Positions 14,762 through 21,860 of a stretch of DNA of 61,901 nt are shown one piece after another. The stretch is taken from positions 1-61,901 of the IMG/VR virus record IMGVR_UViG_3300046171_000186; one strand, 5' to 3'. Source of the DNA: a virus. A model generated the notes under the pieces. It ran no database searches. It saw nothing but the letters and a program-made list of their open reading frames with translations, and was not told the DNA's origin. The position numbers and the translations under genes are program-made. How positions within the stretch are numbered: the first letter of the stretch is position 1; the number at the start of each line of letters is the position of its first letter.

Positions 14762-15157
14762 TTAAAAGATAAAGCCTACATAGACTTCAGTGGTCCCGTC
14801 TTGGGAGATAGCGTTGCGTTGCCCGTCAGTGTAGCTGATGAGGGTGTACGCATGACCACCCCGATCATACTCGCCACGAACCCAGACGGGTCCGTTGGGC
14901 TTGAGCCTGACGGGTGTACCTTTTTTAACCTTGGACAGTGGCTTGAGCTTACCGAAGTCAGGTGTCAACAGTGATGCCTTCGGTTCAGGGACCAGATTGC
15001 CCTTCACCAGCACGGGGAGGTTGCGGCCTCCCTTATCGATAACCACGGGTGCCTCGTGGTCCCGGGTCAATATGCTGTAGGATTCACCTTTGCAGAATTC
15101 AAATGAATATCCTGCAACTTTTGCGATGCTGATTAGGCGTTGTACTGCTGAATGCAT
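14762..15157 (-). CDS. Hypothetical protein, 131 aa
   Basis: Not recognised. The C-terminal half (KKGTPVRLKPNGPVWVRGEYD) resembles small SH3-like beta-barrels by composition. The ATG overlaps the end of the 102-aa gene (shared base at 15157). Function unknown. Confidence 0.65.
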   Translation of the reverse strand: MHSAVQRLISIAKVAGYSFEFCKGESYSILTRDHEAPVVIDKGGRNLPVLVKGNLVPEPKASLLTPDFGKLKPLSKVKKGTPVRLKPNGPVWVRGEYDRGGHAYTLISYTDGQRNAISQDGTTEVYVGFIF

Positions 15158-15465
15158 TATGCCTCCAGATCGATGATGGTTGACGTGACGGTGTTCAGTG
15201 CAGCATCGTGCTCCAGAACCTCGTGATAGATCTCAGTATTAACAGTATACTGAGTTGCACCCTCGTAACGGAAGGTGCTGACGGTGATCTTATATCGAAC
15301 GGGGGAACTAAAGTGTTCCACCCAGATGCCCCAAGTGCGTTCACGGTTGTGAAAGTGGAGCATGCCCTTACCGAATAGCCGAATTTGGATATTCTGGATG
15401 GAAGAGACGATGCTGTCGTTATTTTTAACAGCATCGACAAAGCTTTTGACTATGTTCTCGTTCAT
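15157..15465 (-). CDS. Hypothetical protein, 102 aa; first gene of early leftward operon
   Basis: Not recognised (MNENIVKSFVDAVKNNDSI...). AGAGGC precedes the ATG. It is the first convincing gene of the operon, so the operon's control elements should lie in 15466-15900. Confidence 0.65.
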   Translation of the reverse strand: MNENIVKSFVDAVKNNDSIVSSIQNIQIRLFGKGMLHFHNRERTWGIWVEHFSSPVRYKITVSTFRYEGATQYTVNTEIYHEVLEHDAALNTVTSTIIDLEA

Positions 15466-15482
15466 TGGTGCCTCTTATGATT

Positions 15483-15540
15483 GGTGATCTAGGATGTTGA
15501 CTTAATAGACTATCTAAAGAAATCAACATCGACGATCACC
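15483..15540. promoter_or_regulatory. 58-bp two-part dyad upstream of early operon
   Basis: Outer arms GGTGATC/GATCACC and inner arms GATGTTGA/TCAACATC are separated by 3-nt internal loops and a 22-nt centre. All 15 arm pairs are perfect. In the leftward RNA it would fold into a long hairpin in the 5' leader of the first gene; as DNA it could bind a dimeric regulator. Confidence 0.5.
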
Positions 15541-16589
15541 CACTGGCAACCGGATTGACCGGGACGATCAGTATTACGCCAGTGCCTTGAATCGTGCGCT
15601 TATAGGGTAGGGTCTGGCATCTTCTCCTGACCGTACCTTGGGGACCCGTGATCTGGTGATCATCGGGAAGCGTTTTCCGGAATCCTGTCTTCGTCTCTGA
15701 TCGACTAGTTACCAGTGATGTGGCGCAGGTCCGTTTGATTGTCGTGCCGGGCCAACCGGGTTGGTCGGGCTTACCGGGGGGAAGATCGAAGTGGCTGGTC
15801 ACCCTGATCGGTGCCAGTGGCAACAAACCTATCAGCAATCTGTTTTGACTGTCAATACTTTTTTTAAGAATAATTGACATTATTTTGTTGATGCCGCTTG
15901 TTTACTGGTTTGCAGAGGATAATTTTTTTTTGACTCAGGTCTTAATTGTAGGGGTGAGATGATAATTCTGGGGAGGATCTGAAGGAGGTAGATTTGATCT
16001 TTCCAGCTACATCAAACTGATCTTGAGGTAGGCTAATCTGACTAGTAGGTAGCTGATGCTGCGGCTCTTTCTCCCTTTATAGTAGGGGTATGGGAATCCA
16101 CGGTACCAGTAAGATATCTCTAAGTAATTGATTTACTTTATTAAATTAGATCAAGAAAGCTACTGGTACTCTCTGGTACCATAATTGGACCATGAAGATT
16201 TTCTATAAGTATCTAATATTATTATATATTCTTCTGGTACCATTGGTCTCGCAGTAAAAAAAGTATTCTGAAAATATATAAGAGAGACATATATGTTACT
16301 ACTCTATAGCTATATATAGAAAATAGTTTATAACAGCAGTCCAATGGTACCAACCATTATAGTCAACAATAATAGTGCTTTAATCCTTTTTCGTCATGGT
16401 CCAATCATGGTCCACGATGGTACCAGAGCGTCCACAACTACAAATGAAAAGGAAGGAAAGACAATAAAGTCTACTTTAAACGCAATCTTGTAACGTCATA
16501 AGTCTCACTTAAAGTTAAGGGACATTGCCTTGAGAGTTATCCCTAATCTGGTAAGCTTAGAGATCAATTCAACCCTACTCTGAAGGCAT
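15541..16589. other. Intergenic region: control region / candidate replication origin
   Basis: About 1.05 kb without a convincing gene. The left third (15541-15880) is GC-richer. It carries one weak leftward frame of 114 aa that I do not accept, and a TTGACA (minus strand, near 15855) just before the early operon. From 15890 the DNA is AT-rich with poly-T and TATATA tracts. Between 16101 and 16425 it holds five GGTACC palindromes. It lies between the leftward early and rightward late halves, a common site for an origin or a divergent control region. Confidence 0.5.
16101..16425. repeat. Cluster of TGGTACCA palindromes with TGGWCCA variants
   Basis: TGGTACCA occurs exactly at 16174, 16235, 16345 and 16418. 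There is a CGGTACCA at 16101 and a half-match TGGTACTC at 16164. The related palindromes TGGACCA (16186) and TGGTCCA (16397, 16408) are interspersed. AT-rich DNA (16200-16330) lies between copies. Copy number and spacing look like binding sites for an initiator or regulator; no protein is identified. Confidence 0.65.
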
Positions 16590-17285
16590 ATGACAGAATC
16601 ACTTCCAGACCTAGCTGAATTACGAATCGACCTACCCTTCCCGGTATCCCTAAACACCTACTACAAAAAGTTTCGTAATCGGCTAACGATCAGTGAAGAC
16701 GGACGACAGTTCAGGGATCGAGTGATCAAGATCATTCAGAATAGGACTAAGGGTCATCGGTTTAACGATAGTGCCCGGCTGTCGTTGAGCGTTCGACTAG
16801 TTACTCCAGATAGACGAAAGAGGGACCTAGATAATTTTTGTGGCAAGGCTCTTCAAGATGCACTGCAGCACTCTGGGCTGTTTAAAGATGATTCCCAGAT
16901 CGACCACTGCAATTACATCAGGGGTGAAGTAGATAAAGACGACCCAAGGGTCGAGGTTTATCTTGTCGATCTTGGCACGACAACGGTCGAAGTTAAACAA
17001 GATGATGATGAACGTATAGAGATACCCTCTGACGCTATTTATGTGGCTATGGGGAAGCTTGCGGAAGTACTACTCGAGAAGGCACCTAGAGACCTGATGG
17101 CGTATGATGAAGCAACACATGATCCAGAGTTCCCTAGAAATGAATTCTTGGCCTTCATGCAGCTAAACGAGCAGTTCGAGAACAGCATCTACGATGAAGA
17201 GGAGAACCCCCTTGGTCTGGGTTTAGAGCCTGTAAAGAAATTACATGAACAGTGGAGAGAGATGCACGAGCAGAGTCTGAACTAA
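16590..17285 (+). CDS. RusA-like Holliday junction resolvase with C-terminal extension
   Basis: Resolves branched DNA before packaging. The RusA fold is seen in residues 10-125: PVSLNTYYKK, then TPDRRKRDLDNFCGKALQDAL with the catalytic Asp residues, then FKDDSQIDH and the basic strand after it. Family members are about 120-140 aa. Here a 100-residue acidic, helical extension of unknown role follows (from TTTVEVKQDDDE). AAGG precedes the ATG. The stop overlaps the next ATG (TAATG). It is the first gene of the rightward operon. Confidence 0.88.
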   Translation: MTESLPDLAELRIDLPFPVSLNTYYKKFRNRLTISEDGRQFRDRVIKIIQNRTKGHRFNDSARLSLSVRLVTPDRRKRDLDNFCGKALQDALQHSGLFKDDSQIDHCNYIRGEVDKDDPRVEVYLVDLGTTTVEVKQDDDERIEIPSDAIYVAMGKLAEVLLEKAPRDLMAYDEATHDPEFPRNEFLAFMQLNEQFENSIYDEEENPLGLGLEPVKKLHEQWREMHEQSLN

Positions 17286-17494
17286 TGGATTCAGTAACGA
17301 AGTCTGTGCTGGATAAATATCTGGACAGAGCAGTAGCCGGGAAGAATAAGTACGGTACTGACATGGACAGAAACGATCTGAATGTAGTGCAGTGGCTACA
17401 GCATCTACAGGAAGAAATGATGGACGCAACCCTTTACGTTGAAAAACTATTACAAGAACAGGAGAAGCATGAGCGAGTTTACAAAGTCAATTAA
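17285..17494 (+). CDS. MazG-like nucleotide pyrophosphohydrolase-related protein
   Basis: Small 69-aa all-alpha protein. KYGTDMDRNDLNVVQWLQH followed by QEEMMDATLYVEKL matches small phage MazG-like proteins, with the EExxD metal-binding motif in the second helix. A role in removing non-canonical dNTPs is inferred from the family. Start ATG 17285 shares its A with the RusA stop codon. Confidence 0.65.
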   Translation: MDSVTKSVLDKYLDRAVAGKNKYGTDMDRNDLNVVQWLQHLQEEMMDATLYVEKLLQEQEKHERVYKVN

Positions 17495-17675
17495 CGATGA
17501 AGGAATGGAGATGATGAACCGCATGTGGCAATTGTTTCAGCCTTTAAATAACATGTGGCAACGGGTTCTAAAAGATCCATCGAAGAAGGAGAACTATTTC
17601 TGGACTGACGATGAAGTGCTGGTGATTAAGCACACCGCAGAAAGCTTTCTGTCCGGAGATAAGTCGGGAAACTAA
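17469..17675 (+). CDS. Hypothetical protein, 68 aa
   Basis: Not recognised. Starts MSEFTKSINDEGMEMM at 17469, after AGGAGA; the upstream part of the frame overlaps the MazG-like gene. Helical, with EENYFWTDDE-like acidic stretches. The overlap of 26 nt with the previous gene suggests coupled translation. Confidence 0.6.
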   Translation: MSEFTKSINDEGMEMMNRMWQLFQPLNNMWQRVLKDPSKKENYFWTDDEVLVIKHTAESFLSGDKSGN

Positions 17676-17710
17676 ACAAGGCTGGAATAGCTAGATCTTG
17701 GGAACGCTTA

Positions 17711-18019
17711 GTGGCTTTGTGTGAACATATCGCAGAGCCACACTTCACTACTCTGGAAACTGCCGAATTGCTTGGTATTGAGAGACGTACAGTAGACTAT
17801 TGGATTCACAACAAAAAGCTTCCAGTAAGGTGGATCGAAGGACGTAATTACGTTCGCCTTTGTGATTTAGAAAAGATTCTTTATGAAGGGTCAGCAAGTG
17901 TCGAAAGAGAAAAGAACAGACGGTTAAAAGATTCTGCTAGTTTAAAAAAACATCGTGCTCCCCCAACACACAAAAAGCTCAAGACAGCAAGTAATTCCAG
18001 CTACCACAAAAGTACCTGA
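17711..18019 (+). CDS. MerR/excisionase-type helix-turn-helix DNA-binding protein
   Basis: Residues 12-60 (FTTLETAELLGIERRTVDYWIHNKKLPVRWIEG) form a winged helix-turn-helix of the excisionase/MerR kind, followed by a basic, Lys-rich tail. It starts at GTG 17711; the frame is open upstream to 17663 without a better start. It could be a small terminase subunit or an excisionase. The position, just before packaging genes, favours the former and the fold favours the latter. Confidence 0.65.
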   Translation: MALCEHIAEPHFTTLETAELLGIERRTVDYWIHNKKLPVRWIEGRNYVRLCDLEKILYEGSASVEREKNRRLKDSASLKKHRAPPTHKKLKTASNSSYHKST

Positions 18020-18023
18020 GACC

Positions 18024-18437
18024 ATGTCAGAGTTTAACGAAGCAAAAAAACAATTATTGCAGGAAACAAAGGACAAACGCTTGGCCTTGCTCCAAAGTCT
18101 GGATTTTTTGTGGTTGTCGAGCGAATTGCATAAGCAATACACTAAAGCTGACGAGGCTGATGACGTGCGCTCTGCAACAAGTGTGCTAAGTGTCCTCGCA
18201 GACAAACTGAAATTATTTGAAAGAGCGGAAGCTTCAAGACTACAATTAAAGGCTGAAAAGTGGTCCGCTAATGATTTGCTTACTGTTCAATTTGACCTTT
18301 TAAAGAATGCAGTCGAAACAGGCAATTTGCCACTGGCTACGAGGATCTTGGAAACGATGAAAAAGACCCAATCAAAGGACACCGATTTGGTAAATTACGA
18401 AGCACAATTAGCCCAACTACTCGATGATCATAAATGA
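18024..18437 (+). CDS. Hypothetical helical protein, 137 aa (possible small terminase subunit)
   Basis: Mostly alpha-helical, charged protein (MSEFNEAKKQLLQETKDKRLAL...). The start at 18024 lies 5 nt after the previous stop; the frame further upstream overlaps that gene. No family recognised. Location before the terminase and oligomer-like helices would suit a small terminase subunit; this is inference only. Confidence 0.55.
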   Translation: MSEFNEAKKQLLQETKDKRLALLQSLDFLWLSSELHKQYTKADEADDVRSATSVLSVLADKLKLFERAEASRLQLKAEKWSANDLLTVQFDLLKNAVETGNLPLATRILETMKKTQSKDTDLVNYEAQLAQLLDDHK

Positions 18438-18467
18438 AGTCATATGATATCAATAACTTACACTTAG

Positions 18468-18541
18468 TGTCCTTTTGACAACAGATCAGCAGGACAGGTG
18501 TTCACTGGGCTGGACGGTTGTTGATTGGTGTCAAAAGGACA
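18468..18541. repeat. 13-bp perfect inverted repeat with 48-bp centre
   Basis: TGTCCTTTTGACA (18468-18480) and its exact reverse complement (18529-18541). Each arm is itself bounded by TGTC/GACA. It lies in the only sizeable gap between packaging genes, 30 bp after a stop codon and 77 bp before a terminator. Candidate operator or packaging (pac/cos) recognition site. Confidence 0.5.
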
Positions 18542-18618
18542 GCCTCTGAAGATAGGAAGAGACCTTCCAAACATCATCAGACCATCAAAAAAACTGACCA
18601 AAAACATTCCAAATTCTG

Positions 18619-18664
18619 AGAGGGGGGGGAGAGGGGCCACGACCCCTCCCCCTCTTTATTTTTT
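18619..18664 (+). terminator. Rho-independent terminator, very GC-rich stem
   Basis: A G-run arm (GAGAGGGGGGGAGAGGGG) pairs, with one mismatch and G-U pairs, to CCCCTCCCCCTCTTT across a CCACGA loop. TTTATTTTTT follows. It ends the transcript of the RusA-to-18437 genes. Confidence 0.8.
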
Positions 18665-18712
18665 GGGACTCCAGCCATTTCCACACCGACCTAAAAAACT
18701 TTTCGGAGGTTT

Positions 18713-18970
18713 ATGAAATCTGTACCCCAAAGACGAAATAAGTTAGCAGGGAAAGGTAAGCAGTCTGCTTCAGAGCACAAGAAACAGTACGATTCAGAGT
18801 ACCATTCAACGCCTGAACGAAAGAAATATCGAGCAGAACTGAATAAAGCGAATCGAACAAACCCCCGTCCAAAAGGGTACGATAAGTCCCATACAAAAAG
18901 CGGCAAGCTGGTTAACGAAAAAGCCAGTAAAAACCGTGCTCGAAACCAACCCGGTCGATCCAAGAAATGA
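18713..18970 (+). CDS. Small basic HNH-like or DNA-binding protein, 85 aa
   Basis: Lys/Arg-rich protein. GYDKSHTKSGKLVNEKASKNRARN resembles the C-terminal half of small HNH-like phage proteins (D-x-S-H, then N-R-A-x-N), but the Cys ligands of many HNH proteins are absent. CGGAGG precedes the ATG. The stop overlaps the thyX ATG (18967-18970). Function uncertain. Confidence 0.6.
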   Translation: MKSVPQRRNKLAGKGKQSASEHKKQYDSEYHSTPERKKYRAELNKANRTNPRPKGYDKSHTKSGKLVNEKASKNRARNQPGRSKK

Positions 18971-19587
18971 GAGAACTCAACACGGTAGAACTTATTGATT
19001 TTGTAGGGGGTGACCATGCTCACGCCCGTGCAGCTTGGGCTAGTACGAATCAAGAGATAAGCGAGGAGACTTCGCACCGTATACCCGGATTACTTCGTTA
19101 TCTCGCATTGAACCACCACGGTACCCCCTTTGAACACTCTATGTTTTCCTTCCGGGTGCAGTCTGACCTTGCTACTCACATCCACCTACTAAAACACCGC
19201 ACTCTTTCTATCAATTCTGAATCTGCTCGATATAAGGAATTAAAAAGGGATTCGTATTACATCCCCGATGACTGGCCCGAAAGCCTTCAAGAATCTGCTT
19301 CTAATCTTGTTCAGGCAGCACAACGATCCTACCACTTATTTATAAAAGACCTAGAAGCTGCCGGGCTTTCTCGTGCCCGGGCCAAAGAGTCTGCTAGGTT
19401 TCTCCTCCCCTACGCCAACCAACTACGCTATGTAGTTACCTTCAACTTTCGCAACTTTGTTCATTTCTACCAACTTCGTGCAAGCGACCATGCACAAATC
19501 GAAGTGCGACAGGTTGCCCACCAAATGCGCCAACTGATTAAAAACACCGGACAATTTAACGAATCATTACTGGCATTTAGCCTCTAA
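18967..19587 (+). CDS. thyX: Flavin-dependent thymidylate synthase
   Basis: Makes dTMP from dUMP using FAD and methylenetetrahydrofolate. KHRTLSINSESARY (near residue 77) is the ThyX motif RHRxxSxNxxSxRY with Lys for the first Arg. FEHSMFSFRV and LPYANQLRYVVTFNFRNFVHFYQLR match the flavin- and substrate-binding parts. The 206-aa length is normal. With dUTPase (60474) it forms a dUMP-to-dTMP route. Confidence 0.93.
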   Translation: MRELNTVELIDFVGGDHAHARAAWASTNQEISEETSHRIPGLLRYLALNHHGTPFEHSMFSFRVQSDLATHIHLLKHRTLSINSESARYKELKRDSYYIPDDWPESLQESASNLVQAAQRSYHLFIKDLEAAGLSRARAKESARFLLPYANQLRYVVTFNFRNFVHFYQLRASDHAQIEVRQVAHQMRQLIKNTGQFNESLLAFSL

Positions 19588-19592
19588 TCGGT

Positions 19593-19620
19593 TTGCTACT
19601 TAATTGTTTTATGGTATAAT
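19593..19620 (+). promoter_or_regulatory. Putative promoter of the packaging/head operon
   Basis: TTGCTA, a 16-bp spacer and a perfect TATAAT (19615-19620), 18 bp before the nuclease ATG at 19639. The -10 box is consensus; the -35 box matches 4 of 6. Confidence 0.6.
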
Positions 19621-19638
19621 CAGGCTCATAATAAAAAG

Positions 19639-20040
19639 ATGACAAAGCCGATTCAGCCAGAAATTCTTGAATTTGAGGTTCTAGACTACGTTCAGAATTA
19701 CCTTGGTGGACGAAGAGAAGTCTACTTAAAATCAGGAATTGCAGATCTGGTCGTCGGCAACAGCATAATCGAAGCTAAGAAGTATGAGAATTGGAAGGCA
19801 CTACTAGGACAGCTACTGTCGCATAAGTTTTGCTACCCCAACCAGAACTTAATTGCTATTGCTTATTGCCATCATCGCTTCTTTCCACCCTACAATCTTG
19901 AATACGTCCGTAGCATGTTTATGCATCACGGGATCAAGTTCTGGGTAGCTGCAGACCGTGCCATCAAAAGACGCATTTCAAGAAGTACTAAGAAAGCTTA
20001 CCGACGACCCTCTTTGGCATTTCGAGAAATTCCGAATTGA
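19639..20040 (+). CDS. Small PD-(D/E)XK nuclease-like protein
   Basis: 133-aa protein. GIADLVVGNSIIEAKKYENW (near residue 35) has the D...E-x-K spacing of PD-(D/E)XK nucleases, followed by a conserved-looking LLGQLLSH helix. It is encoded immediately before the terminase, and its last 83 nt overlap the terminase in another frame. A DNA-processing role at packaging or as a homing-like nuclease is possible but not shown. Confidence 0.65.
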   Translation: MTKPIQPEILEFEVLDYVQNYLGGRREVYLKSGIADLVVGNSIIEAKKYENWKALLGQLLSHKFCYPNQNLIAIAYCHHRFFPPYNLEYVRSMFMHHGIKFWVAADRAIKRRISRSTKKAYRRPSLAFREIPN

Positions 20041-21712
20041 ACGTTTCGGAACCGGAGACCTGATTCCTTTTACGTTGAATACCGTTCAACGAATTCTGCA
20101 CTACCGATGTGAAAAGCAGAAGAAAGAGACCGGGTTTGTTCGGCAAGTAATCCTCAAGCCAAGACGTAGCGGACTCTCAACGTACTGCCTAGCAAGATTC
20201 TTCCGGGCAGCATTGATTGGACAGAACATGAGGGTAGCCATCGTAGCCCATGATGAGCCTACGACGATTACCCTGTTTAACATGGTTCGTTTGATGCTGA
20301 AGCACTACCCGGCACCACTCAGGCCGAAGGAAGGCTACTCCGGAAAACGAGAACTTTCTTTCAGTGACTTGAACGTCAGGTTTCGTCTAGGTACTGCTGG
20401 GGGCACCGACATCGTTGGGGACCAGATCAAGCTTTTGCACTGCTCCGAGGTATCCCGTTGGGGGGAGAACGCTTTCGATTATTCCGGAGCACTACTCCGC
20501 AACGTAGCCATTGCCGAGGGTACGGAAGTTCTCATTGAGTCCACCGCACGAGGCATGGGTGGCTACTTCTACGAGTCTTACTGGTCCGCACAAACTGGGG
20601 AAAATAAAGGTGGATGGGAAGCCACATTTTTCCCTTGGTATGTTTTTGATGACTACAAGCTGCCCTTTGAGTCAGATGCAGAGAAGGAAGCCTTTAAAGA
20701 GACCGTAGGCACAGAGCCACGGTACGGAGGAGAAGAGGAAGAACGCTTACTGACAGAAACCGTTCAGTACGATCTTGGGGATGCTGGTCTTGAGACTTTC
20801 GGGGTGTCATTAGAACACCTGAAGTGGAGACGACTTTCCATCGACGTAAACTGTCAAGGATCTCTTGATCAGTTCCATCAGGACTATCCCAGTTCAGATC
20901 GAGAAGCCTTCCTAGCTTCTGGGCGGATGGTTTTTGACCGGGAGATCCTTGAAAGAATTCGGCAACGTTTAAACACTCAAAAGTCTGCAGTGAAGATGAC
21001 GTTGCCTACGAATCGCTACTCTCCGGGTACCAACATTCCGAAGTATACGTTGGACCCCCACCCTACCGGGGAACTGGAGATTTACATCGATCCGATTGAA
21101 GGACGAGAATACCGGATTGGATGTGACGTAGCAGAAGGCATTGAGGTTAACGACCGTGACACCGATTGGTCTGTTGCCTGTGTGTTTGACGGTCTAACTT
21201 TCGAGCAAGTAGCACAACTTAGGACAAAGACAGATCCTGATCAGTTGGCATGGAAACTAGTCACACTGGCCCAGTATTACAACGAAGCCATGTTGGTCGT
21301 TGAACGGAACAACCACGGATTGGTTACTTTGCGCTCTCTGTTGGACAAGCATCACTACACGAACTTGTACAACGAGATGAGGCTGGATGAAAGAGGGCAG
21401 AAGCGCACAAAGAGGGTTGGGTTTTTAACTACAATAAAGACACGACCCCAGTTAGTTGACACGATCCGAGAATTACTTCGAGAAGAAGAAATTACGCTGA
21501 AAAGCCGAGTACTCGTAGATGAACTTATGACGTTTGTGACCCTTCCAAACGGCAAAGAAGCGGCAAACACAGGTGCTCATGACGATTGTGTATTTGCGCT
21601 AGGGTTAGCTTGTTGGGGAATGACACGACATCCAGCTACCGGACGAAGAGGTCCACTACTACCAGAGTACTCTTCAAGAAAGAACGAATATCGGCACTAT
21701 GTCCATGTCTAA
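19958..21712 (+). CDS. terL: Terminase large subunit
   Basis: Packaging motor of 584 aa. The ATPase shows ILKPRRSGLST (Walker A variant, near residue 65) and LLHCSEVSRWGE (Walker B region). ESTARGMGGYFYESYW follows as the coupling segment. The nuclease domain has IGCDVAEGIEVNDRDTDW (first Asp, near 390) and GAHDDCVFALGLA (last Asp pair, near 541). It starts at GTG 19958, inside the upstream nuclease gene. Belongs broadly to the Terminase_6-type group. Confidence 0.9.
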   Translation: MPSKDAFQEVLRKLTDDPLWHFEKFRIERFGTGDLIPFTLNTVQRILHYRCEKQKKETGFVRQVILKPRRSGLSTYCLARFFRAALIGQNMRVAIVAHDEPTTITLFNMVRLMLKHYPAPLRPKEGYSGKRELSFSDLNVRFRLGTAGGTDIVGDQIKLLHCSEVSRWGENAFDYSGALLRNVAIAEGTEVLIESTARGMGGYFYESYWSAQTGENKGGWEATFFPWYVFDDYKLPFESDAEKEAFKETVGTEPRYGGEEEERLLTETVQYDLGDAGLETFGVSLEHLKWRRLSIDVNCQGSLDQFHQDYPSSDREAFLASGRMVFDREILERIRQRLNTQKSAVKMTLPTNRYSPGTNIPKYTLDPHPTGELEIYIDPIEGREYRIGCDVAEGIEVNDRDTDWSVACVFDGLTFEQVAQLRTKTDPDQLAWKLVTLAQYYNEAMLVVERNNHGLVTLRSLLDKHHYTNLYNEMRLDERGQKRTKRVGFLTTIKTRPQLVDTIRELLREEEITLKSRVLVDELMTFVTLPNGKEAANTGAHDDCVFALGLACWGMTRHPATGRRGPLLPEYSSRKNEYRHYVHV

Positions 21713-21860
21713 CGTACAACTCTTACTAGCCGAGTGGCGAGAACTGATTCAGGAGAAGCAAGAAGAGACCTTTTCTTCTTTTGAGTTAATCGAAATAAAT
21801 GAAAGAGTCGCAGAAGTTTTATTAGATACTCTAAACGAACTGGAGACAGATCTTGATTGA
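21705..21860 (+). CDS. Small acidic protein, 51 aa, between terminase and portal
   Basis: Frame MSNVQLLLAEWRELIQEKQEE... fills the gap between terL and portal. It overlaps the terminase stop by 8 nt and the portal start by 8 nt. Helical, acidic, below normal length cut-offs. The tight overlaps support coding; function unknown. Confidence 0.6.
   Translation: MSNVQLLLAEWRELIQEKQEETFSSFELIEINERVAEVLLDTLNELETDLD

Noticed and set aside
15536-15880. Leftward 114-aa frame upstream of the early operon
   Set aside because: Pro/Thr/Arg-rich with no family pattern, no Shine-Dalgarno; it begins over a TTGACA element and ends inside the 58-bp dyad. More likely untranslated control DNA.
18525-18716. Rightward 63-aa frame
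   Set aside because: Spans a strong intrinsic terminator and the 13-bp inverted repeat; residues follow the G-run and C-run of the terminator.
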